Assembly: GCA_945877235.1 (NCBI GenBank)
Contig: CAMCRF010000007.1
Location: 41,207 to 105,206, forward strand
DNA length: 64,000 nucleotides
Direction of reading: 5' to 3'
Source of the DNA: Bordetella parapertussis
GTDB lineage: Bacteria > Pseudomonadota > Gammaproteobacteria > Burkholderiales > Burkholderiaceae_A
Of this stretch, positions 45,461 through 53,114 are shown piece after piece. How positions within the stretch are numbered: position 1 is the first letter of the stretch; every line of letters begins with the position of its first letter. The notes below the pieces were generated by a model, which did no database searches, had not been told where the DNA came from, and saw only the letters and a list, made by a program, of their open reading frames with translations. The position numbers and the translations under genes are program-made.

Positions 45461-46778
45461 GCTCCAGATTGGTGGCCTGATTCTGCTCATTACTCTCTTG
45501 GTGTTGTTCTCTGGCCTTCCAATTGCATGGGGCCTCACACTGGTTGCAGTCGGGTTTCTGGTCACCTTTGAGGGGGCAGGAGCGTTGGCAAATATTCCGC
45601 TCATCATGATGGATGAGCTTGCCTCGTTTGCGCTCCTGACCATTCCACTCTTCATACTTTTGGGTGCGGCGATTGGCAGCACCAATGCAGGTCGCGATAT
45701 TTACGAGTCCTTGCACCGCTGGCTAGACCGTGTGCCTGGGGGGTTGGTGATTGCCAATATTTTGGCCTGTGGTCTCTTTTCAGCCATCAGCGGATCGAGC
45801 CCAGCGACAGCCGCAGCAATTGGCAAGGCGGGTGTTCCCGAAATGATCAAGCGCGGTATATCGGTACGTCTGGCCACGGGGTCGGTCTGCGCAGGAGGGA
45901 CCTTGGGCATTCTGATTCCCCCCTCAATCACGATGATTCTGTATGGCATTGCCACAGAGACTTCAATTGGCCGGCTCTTTTTGGCAGGGGTTATCCCAGG
46001 CATTCTTTTGGTGGTGATGTTTTCTGTTTACGCCTGGGCCGTGAGCCGATTTCAACTGGGACGTGTGGAGCCCCTTCGCACCTCGAGCGTGCGCTACACC
46101 CTTGCAGAAAAGATGGAAGGATTGGGGCGCGTGTTCCCCTTCATTCTGATCGTGATCATGATCGCCTATGCCATGTACGGCGGAATCGCTACGCCCTCTG
46201 AGGTGGCGGCGATATCTGCTGCGCTTGCCTTGGCCTTGGTGGTGGTGATTTACAAGGCACGCACCCGTCAAGATCAGTGGAAGATTTTTCGCGAGACCGT
46301 GCGTGAGTCGACCATGATTCTCTTGATCATTGCTGCGGCTGCTGTTTTCTCCTACATGATGTCACTGCTGTACGTCACCCAGTCGGCGGCCCAGTGGCTG
46401 GTGGATCTGGAGCTCAATCGCTGGGTGTTGATGCTGGCGATTAACTTGTTCTTGCTGGTTGCGGGCATGTTCCTGCCCCCAGTTGCGATCATTCTGATGG
46501 TGATGCCCATCCTGACACCCGTACTCGAGGCCAATAACTTTGACCTGATTTGGTTTGCCGTCATGCTCACCATCAACATGGAGATTGGCTTGATCACTCC
46601 CCCGGTCGGATTGAACCTTTACGTCTTGAAGGGCGTGGTTCCATCGGTGCCCATTCGAGACATTCTGATTGGATCGATGCCGTTCGTTGTGCTGATGATG
46701 ATCAGCATGGTGATTCTTGCGTTCGTACCCGAGCTTGCGCTTTGGCTTCCCAACCAGATGATGGGCGCAAGCTTCTAG
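45453..46778 (+). CDS. dctM: TRAP transporter large permease (DctM)
   Basis: Sodium-coupled transport subunit with about twelve helices. The start is the ATG at 45453, preceded by TGGAGG, giving 441 residues; upstream in-frame codons overlap dctQ out of family pattern. Signatures include SGSSPATAAAIGKAGVPEM, GGTLGILIPPSITMI and the C-terminal TPPVGLNLYVLKGV. Its TAG stop shares CTAG with the convergent usher gene. Confidence 0.95.
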   Translation: MNELQIGGLILLITLLVLFSGLPIAWGLTLVAVGFLVTFEGAGALANIPLIMMDELASFALLTIPLFILLGAAIGSTNAGRDIYESLHRWLDRVPGGLVIANILACGLFSAISGSSPATAAAIGKAGVPEMIKRGISVRLATGSVCAGGTLGILIPPSITMILYGIATETSIGRLFLAGVIPGILLVVMFSVYAWAVSRFQLGRVEPLRTSSVRYTLAEKMEGLGRVFPFILIVIMIAYAMYGGIATPSEVAAISAALALALVVVIYKARTRQDQWKIFRETVRESTMILLIIAAAAVFSYMMSLLYVTQSAAQWLVDLELNRWVLMLAINLFLLVAGMFLPPVAIILMVMPILTPVLEANNFDLIWFAVMLTINMEIGLITPPVGLNLYVLKGVVPSVPIRDILIGSMPFVVLMMISMVILAFVPELALWLPNQMMGASF

Positions 46779-48823
46779 CCAGAGTCGCAGCGCACCCAGT
46801 GCTCGTCTGTACCCAGCTGCGCGTCTCGCTCGATTCGGACGTTGCAGGCGAGAGGGCCTTTAGGCGTGCGCGTGGAGAGTGGAAGTTGATGGCGGGGCTC
46901 GAAGTCAATATAGCCATCGGGGCTTACATACAGCGGGAGTCCCTGAGCATCTGCCAGCGCGAAGCCTTGCGGCGCGCTGCTTGGGTCGATGCGGTAGGTT
47001 GCGGTGAGCGCGGGTGCTGAGTGTTTCATCAGTCGATAGGCCCGCCTGCGGTCAGTCTGAATCAGCACTTGGTTAAATGGTATTGCATGCTCCAGAGGAA
47101 GGCGCTGGCTATTGACGCGCAGGCCCACTGAGGCGTGCGCAGGTATGCGGGCGAATGCAGCAACGCCCCTTGCGTCCGTTGTCGCGGTTTGGCCTTGATG
47201 ATCTATTAATTCCAGCCCACTCACTCCGGTATTGATCTCGACTAGGTTGTACTCACCTACGGGCCCCAGTCGAGTGGTGTGTTCGGTCAGCCAGAGCCGT
47301 GTTGAAACTTGCGGATAGAACGTCAGTGGGCCCCCTCGATTGGAGCGAGTGAGCTGCGCATGCCAGTCCCCCCAATACGGCTGCTGGTGAATCGCCAAAT
47401 CGAGCTGTGTCGGATTGGCCCTCACGTTCCAGCCCAGTGCCTCCGGCGTGGCTGGGCTCTGGGAAATCTGCAACTCTGCACCTTGCTGGCGCTGTGTGAC
47501 GCTCATCGACTGAGACTTCCCCAGGGTGAAGTGCCACTGCAGATAAATCGATTGAGCGGTTGGGGATTGGGTCAGGCTCAATCCCATGCGGATGCGCGAG
47601 CTGATGGCCCAGTGCGCCTGTGCCTGCAAATGTTGTGGCCCATGCGCGAGGGCGATTGTTCGTCCCGATCCGATTGCCCCCGTGACTGAGATCTGCGGCC
47701 GGCTTCCGCTTTGCCAGGTGGCTTGAAGATGCGAGCCCTTCCACAGCGGAGCTTGGACGGCGCCGCCGGCAGCGGGTGAACAAGCATGACGGCACGAGAG
47801 CCCGAGGCTGCCTGTCCAGATTACGGCTGGCATACGACTGGTGACCCAATCCAACCTGGCTGAACGCTCGGTGCTCGAGGCCGACAGCCACAGGCTGTCT
47901 TGGGCGCTGAGTCCCTTGCCCACGGTTCCAAACAGGTTTCTGTGGGCGTCTGCAGATACCTCCCATCGCATCCTTCCCTCATCGAGAATCTGCGCATGAT
48001 GGCTCCATGGAACGATCTGCTCACTCACCACGCCGTCGGCCCCCTCAATTTGCACGCGCAGAAATCCGGGGGCTGTCGTGCCGGTCGGCCCGATGACTCT
48101 GTATGGGCCAGCGGGCAGTGCGGTTACCCCCAATACCTCTTGGGCGTTGCCATTGATCATTCGGATGCGGCTCGGATGCTGAAGGAGGATGTGGGCGCTT
48201 GCGAGACCAGACGACGCGGAGCGCGTCGCAGAGGATGTAAGCCGCAGGCCTTGAAAGCGCTGGGGTGCTCCCGAGAGTGCCAGTGGCGAAGTGATGTCTC
48301 CCGCTTCGAGGTACACGCCGGTGGGGTGTTGCCAACTCCCCGTCCAGTATTCAAGGCGGCCCCGTGGATTTAGCGAGAGACTCAGTTGAGTCCCCTCATG
48401 ACTGAGGATCAGCCCAGTGCGCAGCCCATTCCGATTCGCTACAAAGTCAAGTGCGATGCTGTTATCTGCTGACATGGATTCAACAGTGTCTGCTCGCTTG
48501 AAGAGCATGAGCTGACGGGTTTTAAGGAGGGCGGGGTCGATGTGCAATCGAGCGACTCCGAGCCGCTCGTCAATGACGCACGTCCGGTCCTGATGGGTAA
48601 AGTCTGTCCAGTCTGGCGGCGTTGCAAGTCGCAGGTGGGCCTGTATGTCTTTGCTGTCTACTCTGCACCCACCGGTGTGTCGATAGACCAGGGATCCGCG
48701 TGAAATGCGTTCCCCGTTGAGCTCCAACTCCAGTAGCGTGGCATCCGCAGCGGCCTGGCTAATTGACGGTAGAAGCCACCCCACAGACAATGCCATGAGG
48801 GCGCTTGCAGTCGGGTGACCCAT
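46775..48823 (-). CDS. Outer-membrane usher of spore-coat-U type pilus
   Basis: FimD/PapC-like usher of the archaic (Csu-like) chaperone-usher class. Parts in order: a signal peptide (WLLPSISQAAA); an N-terminal domain with LLELELNGE and two cysteines (CRV, TCVID); a barrel with the plug-region pattern LPAGPYRVIGPTG and GFLRVQIEGADG (about 240-270); and a C-terminal domain with GVSGLELIDHQGQTATTDARG and IPFNQVLIQTD. At 682 residues it is shorter than typical ushers (about 780-850). It lies four bases after the chaperone gene. The pilus is probably minimal; see neighbours. Confidence 0.85.
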   Translation of the reverse strand: MGHPTASALMALSVGWLLPSISQAAADATLLELELNGERISRGSLVYRHTGGCRVDSKDIQAHLRLATPPDWTDFTHQDRTCVIDERLGVARLHIDPALLKTRQLMLFKRADTVESMSADNSIALDFVANRNGLRTGLILSHEGTQLSLSLNPRGRLEYWTGSWQHPTGVYLEAGDITSPLALSGAPQRFQGLRLTSSATRSASSGLASAHILLQHPSRIRMINGNAQEVLGVTALPAGPYRVIGPTGTTAPGFLRVQIEGADGVVSEQIVPWSHHAQILDEGRMRWEVSADAHRNLFGTVGKGLSAQDSLWLSASSTERSARLDWVTSRMPAVIWTGSLGLSCRHACSPAAGGAVQAPLWKGSHLQATWQSGSRPQISVTGAIGSGRTIALAHGPQHLQAQAHWAISSRIRMGLSLTQSPTAQSIYLQWHFTLGKSQSMSVTQRQQGAELQISQSPATPEALGWNVRANPTQLDLAIHQQPYWGDWHAQLTRSNRGGPLTFYPQVSTRLWLTEHTTRLGPVGEYNLVEINTGVSGLELIDHQGQTATTDARGVAAFARIPAHASVGLRVNSQRLPLEHAIPFNQVLIQTDRRRAYRLMKHSAPALTATYRIDPSSAPQGFALADAQGLPLYVSPDGYIDFEPRHQLPLSTRTPKGPLACNVRIERDAQLGTDEHWVRCDSG

Positions 48824-48827
48824 GGCC

Positions 48828-49409
48828 TCAGGGGCTACCGGTTTTTAAGGCAGCCGGCCGTCGACAGTATTCGGATGACTGTCCCGGGAGGAGCGTGCGC
48901 AGGCCCATGACATCCGAGGGAAGAAGGACTTGAATGGCGAGGTTCTGGGTGTTTTGAAGGCGCTCACAGGTCGACTGAGGGCGAAGGTCCAGGCGATGCT
49001 TGAGTGGCTCCTGTGAGTGCCGAAAGACCGGGAGCGAGAATCGAAATTGAAAGCTCAGGCCTTGCTGTAGATCCTCTGAGGGAATCTGTTCAATGACTAA
49101 CCGGTGGTAGCCCCCTCGGTTGAGCGGTCGCGCGCGGATGACCTGTATTTCATTTGGGGCGAGTGAGAAGAATCGTGGCGAAACTTGACCTGGCGCAGGC
49201 TCAAAGGGGCCTGATTCGGAAGTCCAGGTCACCAGCCGAACGCTCCAGCGTGAGGTTTGCCCGAGGCTACTCTGTACCTGTGTCACAACCACTCCCTGCT
49301 CGTCGGGAGTGAGTTGTGGCGGAGAAATGGTGAGTGCTGCCCATGCTGCGAGCGGCATGAAGCCAGTGAGCAGCAGGAGCCACCAGAGCCAAATTACGAG
49401 GGAGGCCAC
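48828..49409 (-). CDS. Periplasmic pilus chaperone (PapD-like, archaic type)
   Basis: Immunoglobulin-fold chaperone that donates a strand to pilin subunits. It has a signal peptide (WLWWLLLLTGFMPLAAWA), a first domain opening LTISPPQLTPDEQG, the edge-strand region APNEIQVIRARP (about 82-93) and a second domain that ends the protein at 193 residues. The basic residue near RARP corresponds to the C-terminus-anchoring site of the family. It sits two bases after the pilin gene. Confidence 0.83.
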   Translation of the reverse strand: MASLVIWLWWLLLLTGFMPLAAWAALTISPPQLTPDEQGVVVTQVQSSLGQTSRWSVRLVTWTSESGPFEPAPGQVSPRFFSLAPNEIQVIRARPLNRGGYHRLVIEQIPSEDLQQGLSFQFRFSLPVFRHSQEPLKHRLDLRPQSTCERLQNTQNLAIQVLLPSDVMGLRTLLPGQSSEYCRRPAALKTGSP

Positions 49410-49411
49410 GG

Positions 49412-49894
49412 CTAGTAGCTGATAGTGGCAACGATGGTGTCAGCGTATGAGCCCGTGTTCGGAACGGATTGCCCTGCAGGAACCCGGCCAAAGATCGTGT
49501 GACTTTGCGCAGAGCCGTTTCCAGTTCCATTTATGCCACTAGACGAACTCCATGTTGCGGTCCGAGAGCTGTCTTTATAAAGGTCGTAGTTGACGTAAGA
49601 GCCACTGTTACTCATACGTCTACCGCCAGAGAAATTTTGTCCGTTGTCTAGGCTAATGGTGTAAGGAGTCGATGCTGAGCAGGTTACCGTTACCGCCGCT
49701 TGACTGTCAGTCCCCGCCGTGGTGCCCGTTGGCATTGCGTTGAATGTCAGGGTCGACGCAGACAGCGCGCAACTCGCTGTGACATCCATTCCGACCTGAA
49801 AGCTACTCGTCTTTGTCTCCGCTTGGGCCGACGTGGTGGATAGGATTGCGAGGCAGAGCAGGGCTCGAACGCTGTGTGAGATCTGTGATGGCAT
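49412..49894 (-). CDS. Spore coat U (SCPU) domain pilin
   Basis: Structural subunit of an archaic chaperone-usher pilus. The ATG at 49894 has GGAG six bases upstream and gives a signal peptide (RALLCLAILSTTSAQAE). The mature 135-140 residues have the SCPU pattern: ASCALSASTLTFN, CSASTPYTISLDNGQN, FGRVPAGQSVPNTGSYADTI and a C-terminal VATISY. The N-terminal donor segment FQVGMDVTASC precedes the first cysteine. It is the only pilin in the cluster. Confidence 0.88.
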   Translation of the reverse strand: MPSQISHSVRALLCLAILSTTSAQAETKTSSFQVGMDVTASCALSASTLTFNAMPTGTTAGTDSQAAVTVTCSASTPYTISLDNGQNFSGGRRMSNSGSYVNYDLYKDSSRTATWSSSSGINGTGNGSAQSHTIFGRVPAGQSVPNTGSYADTIVATISY

Positions 49895-50014
49895 GAAAGT
49901 CTCCAAGTGAAGCGCGCAGGGTTTGCGCGGTCTTGAGACTCTCTTTTGTTTGGTCTGTAGGGAACAGAGGCCAAACGGCCAATGCAAAAACTTCTGACAC
50001 CCGTGAGTGGTCAT

Positions 50015-50629
50015 TCACAGGGGCTCGGGGCGCGCGATTCCAAATTTCTTAATGTAGTAGTAAGCCTGCTCACGGGTGAGCGACAGCCTGCGGGCCGTCT
50101 CGGACACGTTGTGTTGGGTGTCACTGAGTGTGGTTCGAACCATTCGCTCAATGACCTCCTCACGAGCAGCCTTGAGTCCGCCTTCCGACGAGGAGTCGGC
50201 CACAATCAGGACGGGAAACTTCTGCCCTGTCTCGCGCAATCGACGTTCGGCCCCTGAGAAGAGTGCAGCGCGACGCAGGCTCTGCTCCAGTGTTCGAAGG
50301 TCAAAAGGCTTATGCAGAATATCGAATGCACCGCATTCAACACAGTCCAGCAAAGCCTCGTGCTCGACTTGGGCAGACGTGACGATGACCTTAACCGGGA
50401 GGCTGAGTGCGCGCACGGTTCGAAGAAAGGACAGGCCCCCCTCGGGGAGATGGGCGTGCGGAGGTAGTCCGAGGTCAAGGATGACGATGCTGATCTCTGG
50501 ATCTCCCACGAGCATGTCCAGCGCATCGTCTCGGTTGTCTGATTCGTCTACGGCGTGGCCAAGTGACTCAAGGAGTCCGCGCGCTGCGAGACGCAAGGTT
50601 TTGTCATCTTCAACCACTAGGATTCTCAT
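50015..50629 (-). CDS. Response regulator with receiver and Fis-type HTH, no AAA+ domain
   Basis: 204 residues. Receiver domain 1-125 with all switch residues: D8-D9, phosphoacceptor D52 in VILDLGLPP, T84 and K107. The DLGLPP loop with a following insert (HAHLPEGGLSFL) resembles the PrsR/PEP-CTERM class of sigma-54 activators, but the AAA+ domain is missing and a Fis-type helix-turn-helix follows directly (about 158-198; NVSETARRLSLTREQAYYYI). It therefore cannot drive sigma-54 open-complex formation by ATP hydrolysis and probably acts as a direct binder, as RegA/ActR does. The ATG at 50629 is used; upstream frame overlaps the divergent small gene. It lies 121 bases before the pilin gene on the same strand. 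Confidence 0.85.
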   Translation of the reverse strand: MRILVVEDDKTLRLAARGLLESLGHAVDESDNRDDALDMLVGDPEISIVILDLGLPPHAHLPEGGLSFLRTVRALSLPVKVIVTSAQVEHEALLDCVECGAFDILHKPFDLRTLEQSLRRAALFSGAERRLRETGQKFPVLIVADSSSEGGLKAAREEVIERMVRTTLSDTQHNVSETARRLSLTREQAYYYIKKFGIARPEPL

Positions 50630-50650
50630 GTGCCTGAGTTTAGGAATGCC

Positions 50651-50890
50651 ATGCAGTCCCGTCCATCTCACGTAAATGACAACTCGCTCCCCGATGCGGT
50701 CTGGGTAACCCGCGCCCATGCCATGCGAACCCCATTGGCCGTGATTTCTACGGCCGTGGATCTGGCCAGAATCGCAGCGCCGGCGAAGGGATCGATCGAC
50801 CACGTTCGGTTAACTTTGGCGCTGGCCTCTATTGAGAACGCACTGCAACACGCAGTGGAATTGGTCGAGGAATGGCGTGCTGAGCCATAA
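50651..50890 (+). CDS. Orphan histidine-kinase DHp-like mini-protein
   Basis: 79 residues. The segment RAHAMRTPLAVISTAVDLAR (21-40) matches the H-box of HisKA domains, with His23 as the possible phospho-site, and 50-75 forms the second helix of a dimerisation bundle (HVRLTLALASIENALQHAVELV). No ATPase domain follows. AGGA lies six bases before the ATG. It is divergent from the response regulator, whose start is 21 bases away. It could pass phosphate to that regulator, hold it, or be a remnant of a kinase. Short length makes the call tentative. Confidence 0.55.
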   Translation: MQSRPSHVNDNSLPDAVWVTRAHAMRTPLAVISTAVDLARIAAPAKGSIDHVRLTLALASIENALQHAVELVEEWRAEP

Positions 50891-50897
50891 TGGCTTT

Positions 50898-52115
50898 ATG
50901 AACGCCAAAGACCTTTTCTCGGACGCAGACCTACAGAAATTCACAGCGTTTCGACGCGACATCCACGCGCACCCTGAACTCAAGTTTGAGGAAGAGCGCA
51001 CCGCGGCCCGTGTGGCAGATGCCTTGCGCGAAATGGGTGCCGACGAGGTGCTCACGGGTATAGGTGGGACGGGTGTCGTTGGACTCATTCGGGGTCAACG
51101 TCAGTCCCAACCCGGTGAGATCTCCTGTGTGGGCTTTCGTGCAGACATGGATGCACTCCCCATGACAGAGCAAAACGGGTTCCCCCACGCCAGTATCTTT
51201 CCCGGAAAGATGCATGCGTGCGGTCACGATGGGCATACGGCCATGCTGCTCGCTGGGGCGAGTGTTGCCTGCAAGAGTAGACAGTTTTCGGGCACGGCAG
51301 CCTTCATTTTCCAACCCGCAGAGGAGGGGGGCGGTGGTGCTAAGGCCATGATCGAGGACGGCCTGTTCGATCGAGTCCCTTGTGAGATGGTTTTTGCGAT
51401 TCACAACTGGCCTGGCCTGCCGGAGGGGCATTTCGGTCTGAATCCCGGCCCCATGATGGCGTCGAGTAACCAGTTCGAGATCACGGTCTCAGGAAAGGGT
51501 GCGCATGCGGCTATGCCCCACCTTGGAGTGGATCCAGTCTTGGTCTCAACGCACCTCATTCAGGCGTTGCAGACCATTGTCACGCGGGTGAGTAAGCCCA
51601 TCGAGGCCGTCGTCATCTCCGTGACGCAGGTGCAAGCCGGAGAGGCCATTAATGTCATTCCGGACACCTGTACCCTAAGGGGAACCGTACGCACCTTCAG
51701 CCTTGAAGCCCTCGATGTGGTCGAGGCCTCAATGCAGAGGATCTGTGACACCCTCCCGACTGCCTTCGGGGCCACGGCCAGTCTGCGGTTTGAGCGTCAG
51801 TATCCGCCAACGGTCAATCATCCAAAACCAACAGAGATTACTGCTGAGGTAGCGCGCGAACTGGTGGGCGCGCATGCGGTGGTCATGCCGATTGAGCCCA
51901 CCATGGGCGCAGAGGATTTTTCATACATGCTGCTCGAGAAGCCCGGCAGCTATATTTTTCTGGGCAATGGCGAACTACTCGGCAAGCATCGTGAGGCAGG
52001 GCACGGGCTTGGGCCTTGCGCGTTACACAACCCGAGCTACGACTTCAATGACCGTCTGATTCCTGTGGGGGCTCGGTTCTGGGTTGCCATGCTGCAGCGG
52101 CTCATGCCGCTGTAG
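50898..52115 (+). CDS. M20 family amidohydrolase (hippurate hydrolase-like)
   Basis: Zinc or manganese dipeptidase/amidohydrolase of the M20D type (hippuricase, AbgB, IAA-amino acid hydrolase). N-terminal FRRDIHAHPELKFEE is the family opening; metal ligands are in MHACGHDGHTAML (about 104-116), PAEEGGGGA (about 140) and FAIHNWPGLPEG. The dimerisation lid domain is present. The ATG at 50898 has no clear Shine-Dalgarno and instead follows a TAATG and ATGA stop-start chain from the mini-protein gene. Length is 405. Natural substrate unknown. Confidence 0.9.
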   Translation: MNAKDLFSDADLQKFTAFRRDIHAHPELKFEEERTAARVADALREMGADEVLTGIGGTGVVGLIRGQRQSQPGEISCVGFRADMDALPMTEQNGFPHASIFPGKMHACGHDGHTAMLLAGASVACKSRQFSGTAAFIFQPAEEGGGGAKAMIEDGLFDRVPCEMVFAIHNWPGLPEGHFGLNPGPMMASSNQFEITVSGKGAHAAMPHLGVDPVLVSTHLIQALQTIVTRVSKPIEAVVISVTQVQAGEAINVIPDTCTLRGTVRTFSLEALDVVEASMQRICDTLPTAFGATASLRFERQYPPTVNHPKPTEITAEVARELVGAHAVVMPIEPTMGAEDFSYMLLEKPGSYIFLGNGELLGKHREAGHGLGPCALHNPSYDFNDRLIPVGARFWVAMLQRLMPL

Positions 52116-52121
52116 TGCGAC

Positions 52122-53060
52122 TCAGTACACGTTCGGAATAAACATCTCATCCGGAACAGGATTGCGGTGATAGTCAGGATGATGAACCCGCTCGGGCAAC
52201 AGCACCTCGGGGTGGGCAATGTCGCCGTAGGGAATTTGGCTCAAGAAGTGATGGATCACATTGAGGCGAGCACGTTTTTTATCCACGCCCTCGACCACCC
52301 ACCATCGAGCCTCCGGAATGTGGCTGCGCTCTAGCATGACCTCCTTTGCCTTGGTGTATTGCTCCCAGCGGCGCCGGGATTCCAAGTCCATGGGGGAGAG
52401 CTTCCACTGCTTGAGCGGGTCCCGAATACGCATGGTGAAGCGAATGTGCTGCTCTTCGTCGGTGATGCTAAACCAGTACTTGATTAGGATAATTCCCGAG
52501 CGCACGAGCATCTTCTCGAACTCGGTCACGCTGCGAAAGAATTCCTCGTATTCCTCGTCTGAGCAGAACCCCATGACGCGTTCCACGCCCGCGCGGTTGT
52601 ACCAGCTCCGATCGAATAGAGCGATTTCGCCTGCGGCAGGTAGGTGGTTGCAGTAGCGCTGAAAGTACCACTGGGTTTTCTCGCGCTCGTTAGGCGCAGA
52701 CAGGGCAACCGTTCGGCAAACCCGCGGGTTGAGGCGCTGGGTGATGCGCTTGATCGCGCCACCTTTTCCAGCAGCATCGCGACCCTCAAAAATCACCAGC
52801 ACTTTGAGACCTTTGTGGACAACCCAGTCCTGCAGTTTGACGAGTTCGCCTTGCAGTCGAAAGAGCTCACGAAAATAGAGCCTACGATCGACCTCACCCT
52901 CGCGCACCGGTCCTTGTGCGGGGCCATCCATCAGGAGCTGATCGAGCCGGTCGTCGTCGAGCTCCATCTCGAGCTCCTCATCGTAGCTGTCAAGGGTGTC
53001 AGCTTCGGCACGTGCGCGAAACTCTTCGGCGGTCATCGAGGGGTGCATGGGTTGTGTCAT
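52122..53060 (-). CDS. ppk2: Polyphosphate kinase 2
   Basis: PPK2-family enzyme that transfers phosphate between polyphosphate and nucleotides. Walker A FEGRDAAGKGGAIKRI (about 91-106), the DRSWYNRAGVERVMGF motif and the lid arginines are intact, and the C-terminus PEARWWVVEGVDKKRARLN is typical. A 50-residue acidic N-terminal extension precedes the core. It converges on the M20 gene and is divergent from the MaoC-PTA gene. The subclass (ADP or AMP acceptor) cannot be settled by eye. Confidence 0.94.
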   Translation of the reverse strand: MTQPMHPSMTAEEFRARAEADTLDSYDEELEMELDDDRLDQLLMDGPAQGPVREGEVDRRLYFRELFRLQGELVKLQDWVVHKGLKVLVIFEGRDAAGKGGAIKRITQRLNPRVCRTVALSAPNEREKTQWYFQRYCNHLPAAGEIALFDRSWYNRAGVERVMGFCSDEEYEEFFRSVTEFEKMLVRSGIILIKYWFSITDEEQHIRFTMRIRDPLKQWKLSPMDLESRRRWEQYTKAKEVMLERSHIPEARWWVVEGVDKKRARLNVIHHFLSQIPYGDIAHPEVLLPERVHHPDYHRNPVPDEMFIPNVY

Positions 53061-53114
53061 ACGATTAGGCTAAGGTGAATGTGTGACTTGATTGTGACTG
53101 AAGGGACGCTTGAC

